Assembly (NCBI RefSeq): GCF_049587675.1
Contig: NZ_JBAVEJ010000066.1
Coordinates: 1-6,400 of the forward strand
Direction: 5' to 3'
DNA length: 6,400 nt
From: Sulfuricaulis sp049587675
GTDB lineage: Bacteria > Pseudomonadota > Gammaproteobacteria > Acidiferrobacterales > Sulfurifustaceae
In this document: positions 5,870 through 6,400 of the stretch, one piece after another
Layout: each line of letters begins with the position of its first letter
Position numbering within the stretch: the first letter of the stretch is position 1
Translations under genes and position numbers: made by a program
The notes under the pieces: model-generated
What the model saw: only the letters and a program-made list of their open reading frames with translations
Databases searched by the model: none
What the model was told of the DNA's origin: nothing

Positions 5870-6400
5870 TCAAGCCACGTATTTGTTCCCGATCTGGCGG
5901 AAAATGGTGCGGATGCTTTGGCTGCCGTTGATGGTATCGGGCCCCACGCTTTTGGCCTTGTCCAGGTAAGCCTGAACTTCCCGGATCAAGTCCATCGCAT
6001 TTTTCATATTCGTCGTGAGATTGCCGATGCCGAGACTGACGGTCACGCGAAACCTTTCACTCGCGTGGATGAAGTGGTGAAATTTTACGGTGCGGCGGAT
6101 GCGCTGTGCCAACACCACGGTCTCCGCTTCATTCAACTTATGCAGGAGTATTACAAAAGTGTCGTTGTCGTACTGGGCCAAAGGCTCTTTCTGGTGCAGC
6201 GCGGAGCTGACAAGCTTCTTGACCTCGCGCAGCACCATCGTAGCCGCATCCGGCCCGTGCGTTTCAGCGATCTTCGCGAAGCCGTCTACGGCGACCATCA
6301 TCAGCGCCAGGTCTTCGTTCTGTTTCTTGGCCTGTTCAAAATCCTGATCGATCCGCCTGAGTACCTCTTGCCTGGCGTAATCGTCGGTCCGGGCGTCCCG
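5870..6400 (-). CDS. GGDEF-family protein with degenerate signature (N-terminal part beyond window edge)
   Basis: The reading frame is open to the right edge, so the methionine codon at 6299-6301 is probably internal; 176 residues are visible. The fold of a diguanylate cyclase domain is recognisable: LALMMVAVDGFAKIAETHG (about 31-49) matches the LxxxDxDxFKxxND helix, keeping a metal-position aspartate at D39. TVSLGIGN and the closing AYLDKAKSVGPDTI match the TxSxG strand and the ALYxAKxxGxN helix. The signature, normally RYGGDEF, reads QYDNDTF (76-82; codons 6155-6175). The inhibitory RxxD site is replaced by HQKE. The early DxLTGLxNR motif is recognisable only as DARTDDYAR (2-10). The domain is therefore probably catalytically inactive and may act as a sensor or scaffold. 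Any N-terminal sensory domain is outside the window. The Sel1 gene lies downstream on the same strand. Confidence 0.8.
   Translation of the reverse strand, partial: RDARTDDYARQEVLRRIDQDFEQAKKQNEDLALMMVAVDGFAKIAETHGPDAATMVLREVKKLVSSALHQKEPLAQYDNDTFVILLHKLNEAETVVLAQRIRRTVKFHHFIHASERFRVTVSLGIGNLTTNMKNAMDLIREVQAYLDKAKSVGPDTINGSQSIRTIFRQIGNKYVA

Overview
The window is a GC-rich bacterial segment. The long opposite-strand shadow frames and the gene families suggest a proteobacterium, probably a betaproteobacterium or a related gammaproteobacterium; this is an inference from composition and gene content, not an identification. It has two parts meeting tail to tail.

Positions 1-5040 (+ strand) hold five closely spaced genes that look like one transcription unit: the 3' part of a tctC-type periplasmic solute-binding protein, tctB and tctA (together a tripartite tricarboxylate transporter, TTT), then an enoyl-CoA hydratase/isomerase-family protein and a class III (CaiB/BaiF) CoA-transferase. 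Gaps are 86, 6, 42 and 2 bases. The plain reading is an uptake-and-activation module: a carboxylate is captured in the periplasm, imported through TctAB, converted to its CoA thioester by the CoA-transferase and acted on by the crotonase-fold enzyme. The substrate cannot be read from the sequence. The crotonase keeps one of the two catalytic glutamates of classical hydratases and has isoleucine in place of the other.

Positions 5041-5410 are non-coding, visibly more AT-rich, and contain a 208-base segment (5102-5309) bounded by perfect 13-base inverted repeats. It has no transposase and looks like a MITE or a decayed insertion-sequence remnant. Inside are a 14-base perfect palindrome and a small hairpin beside the right end.

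Positions 5411-6400 (- strand) hold a small exported Sel1-repeat protein and, upstream of it, the C-terminal part of a GGDEF-family protein that runs off the right edge. Its signature reads DNDTF instead of GGDEF, and its DxLTGLxNR-like and inhibitory-site motifs are also eroded, so it is probably a non-catalytic GGDEF domain.

I found no RNA genes, CRISPR arrays, tRNAs or intact insertion sequences. I do not see a clearly new system. The points most worth a second look are the inverted-repeat element, the glutamate-to-isoleucine change in the crotonase and the degenerate GGDEF domain.
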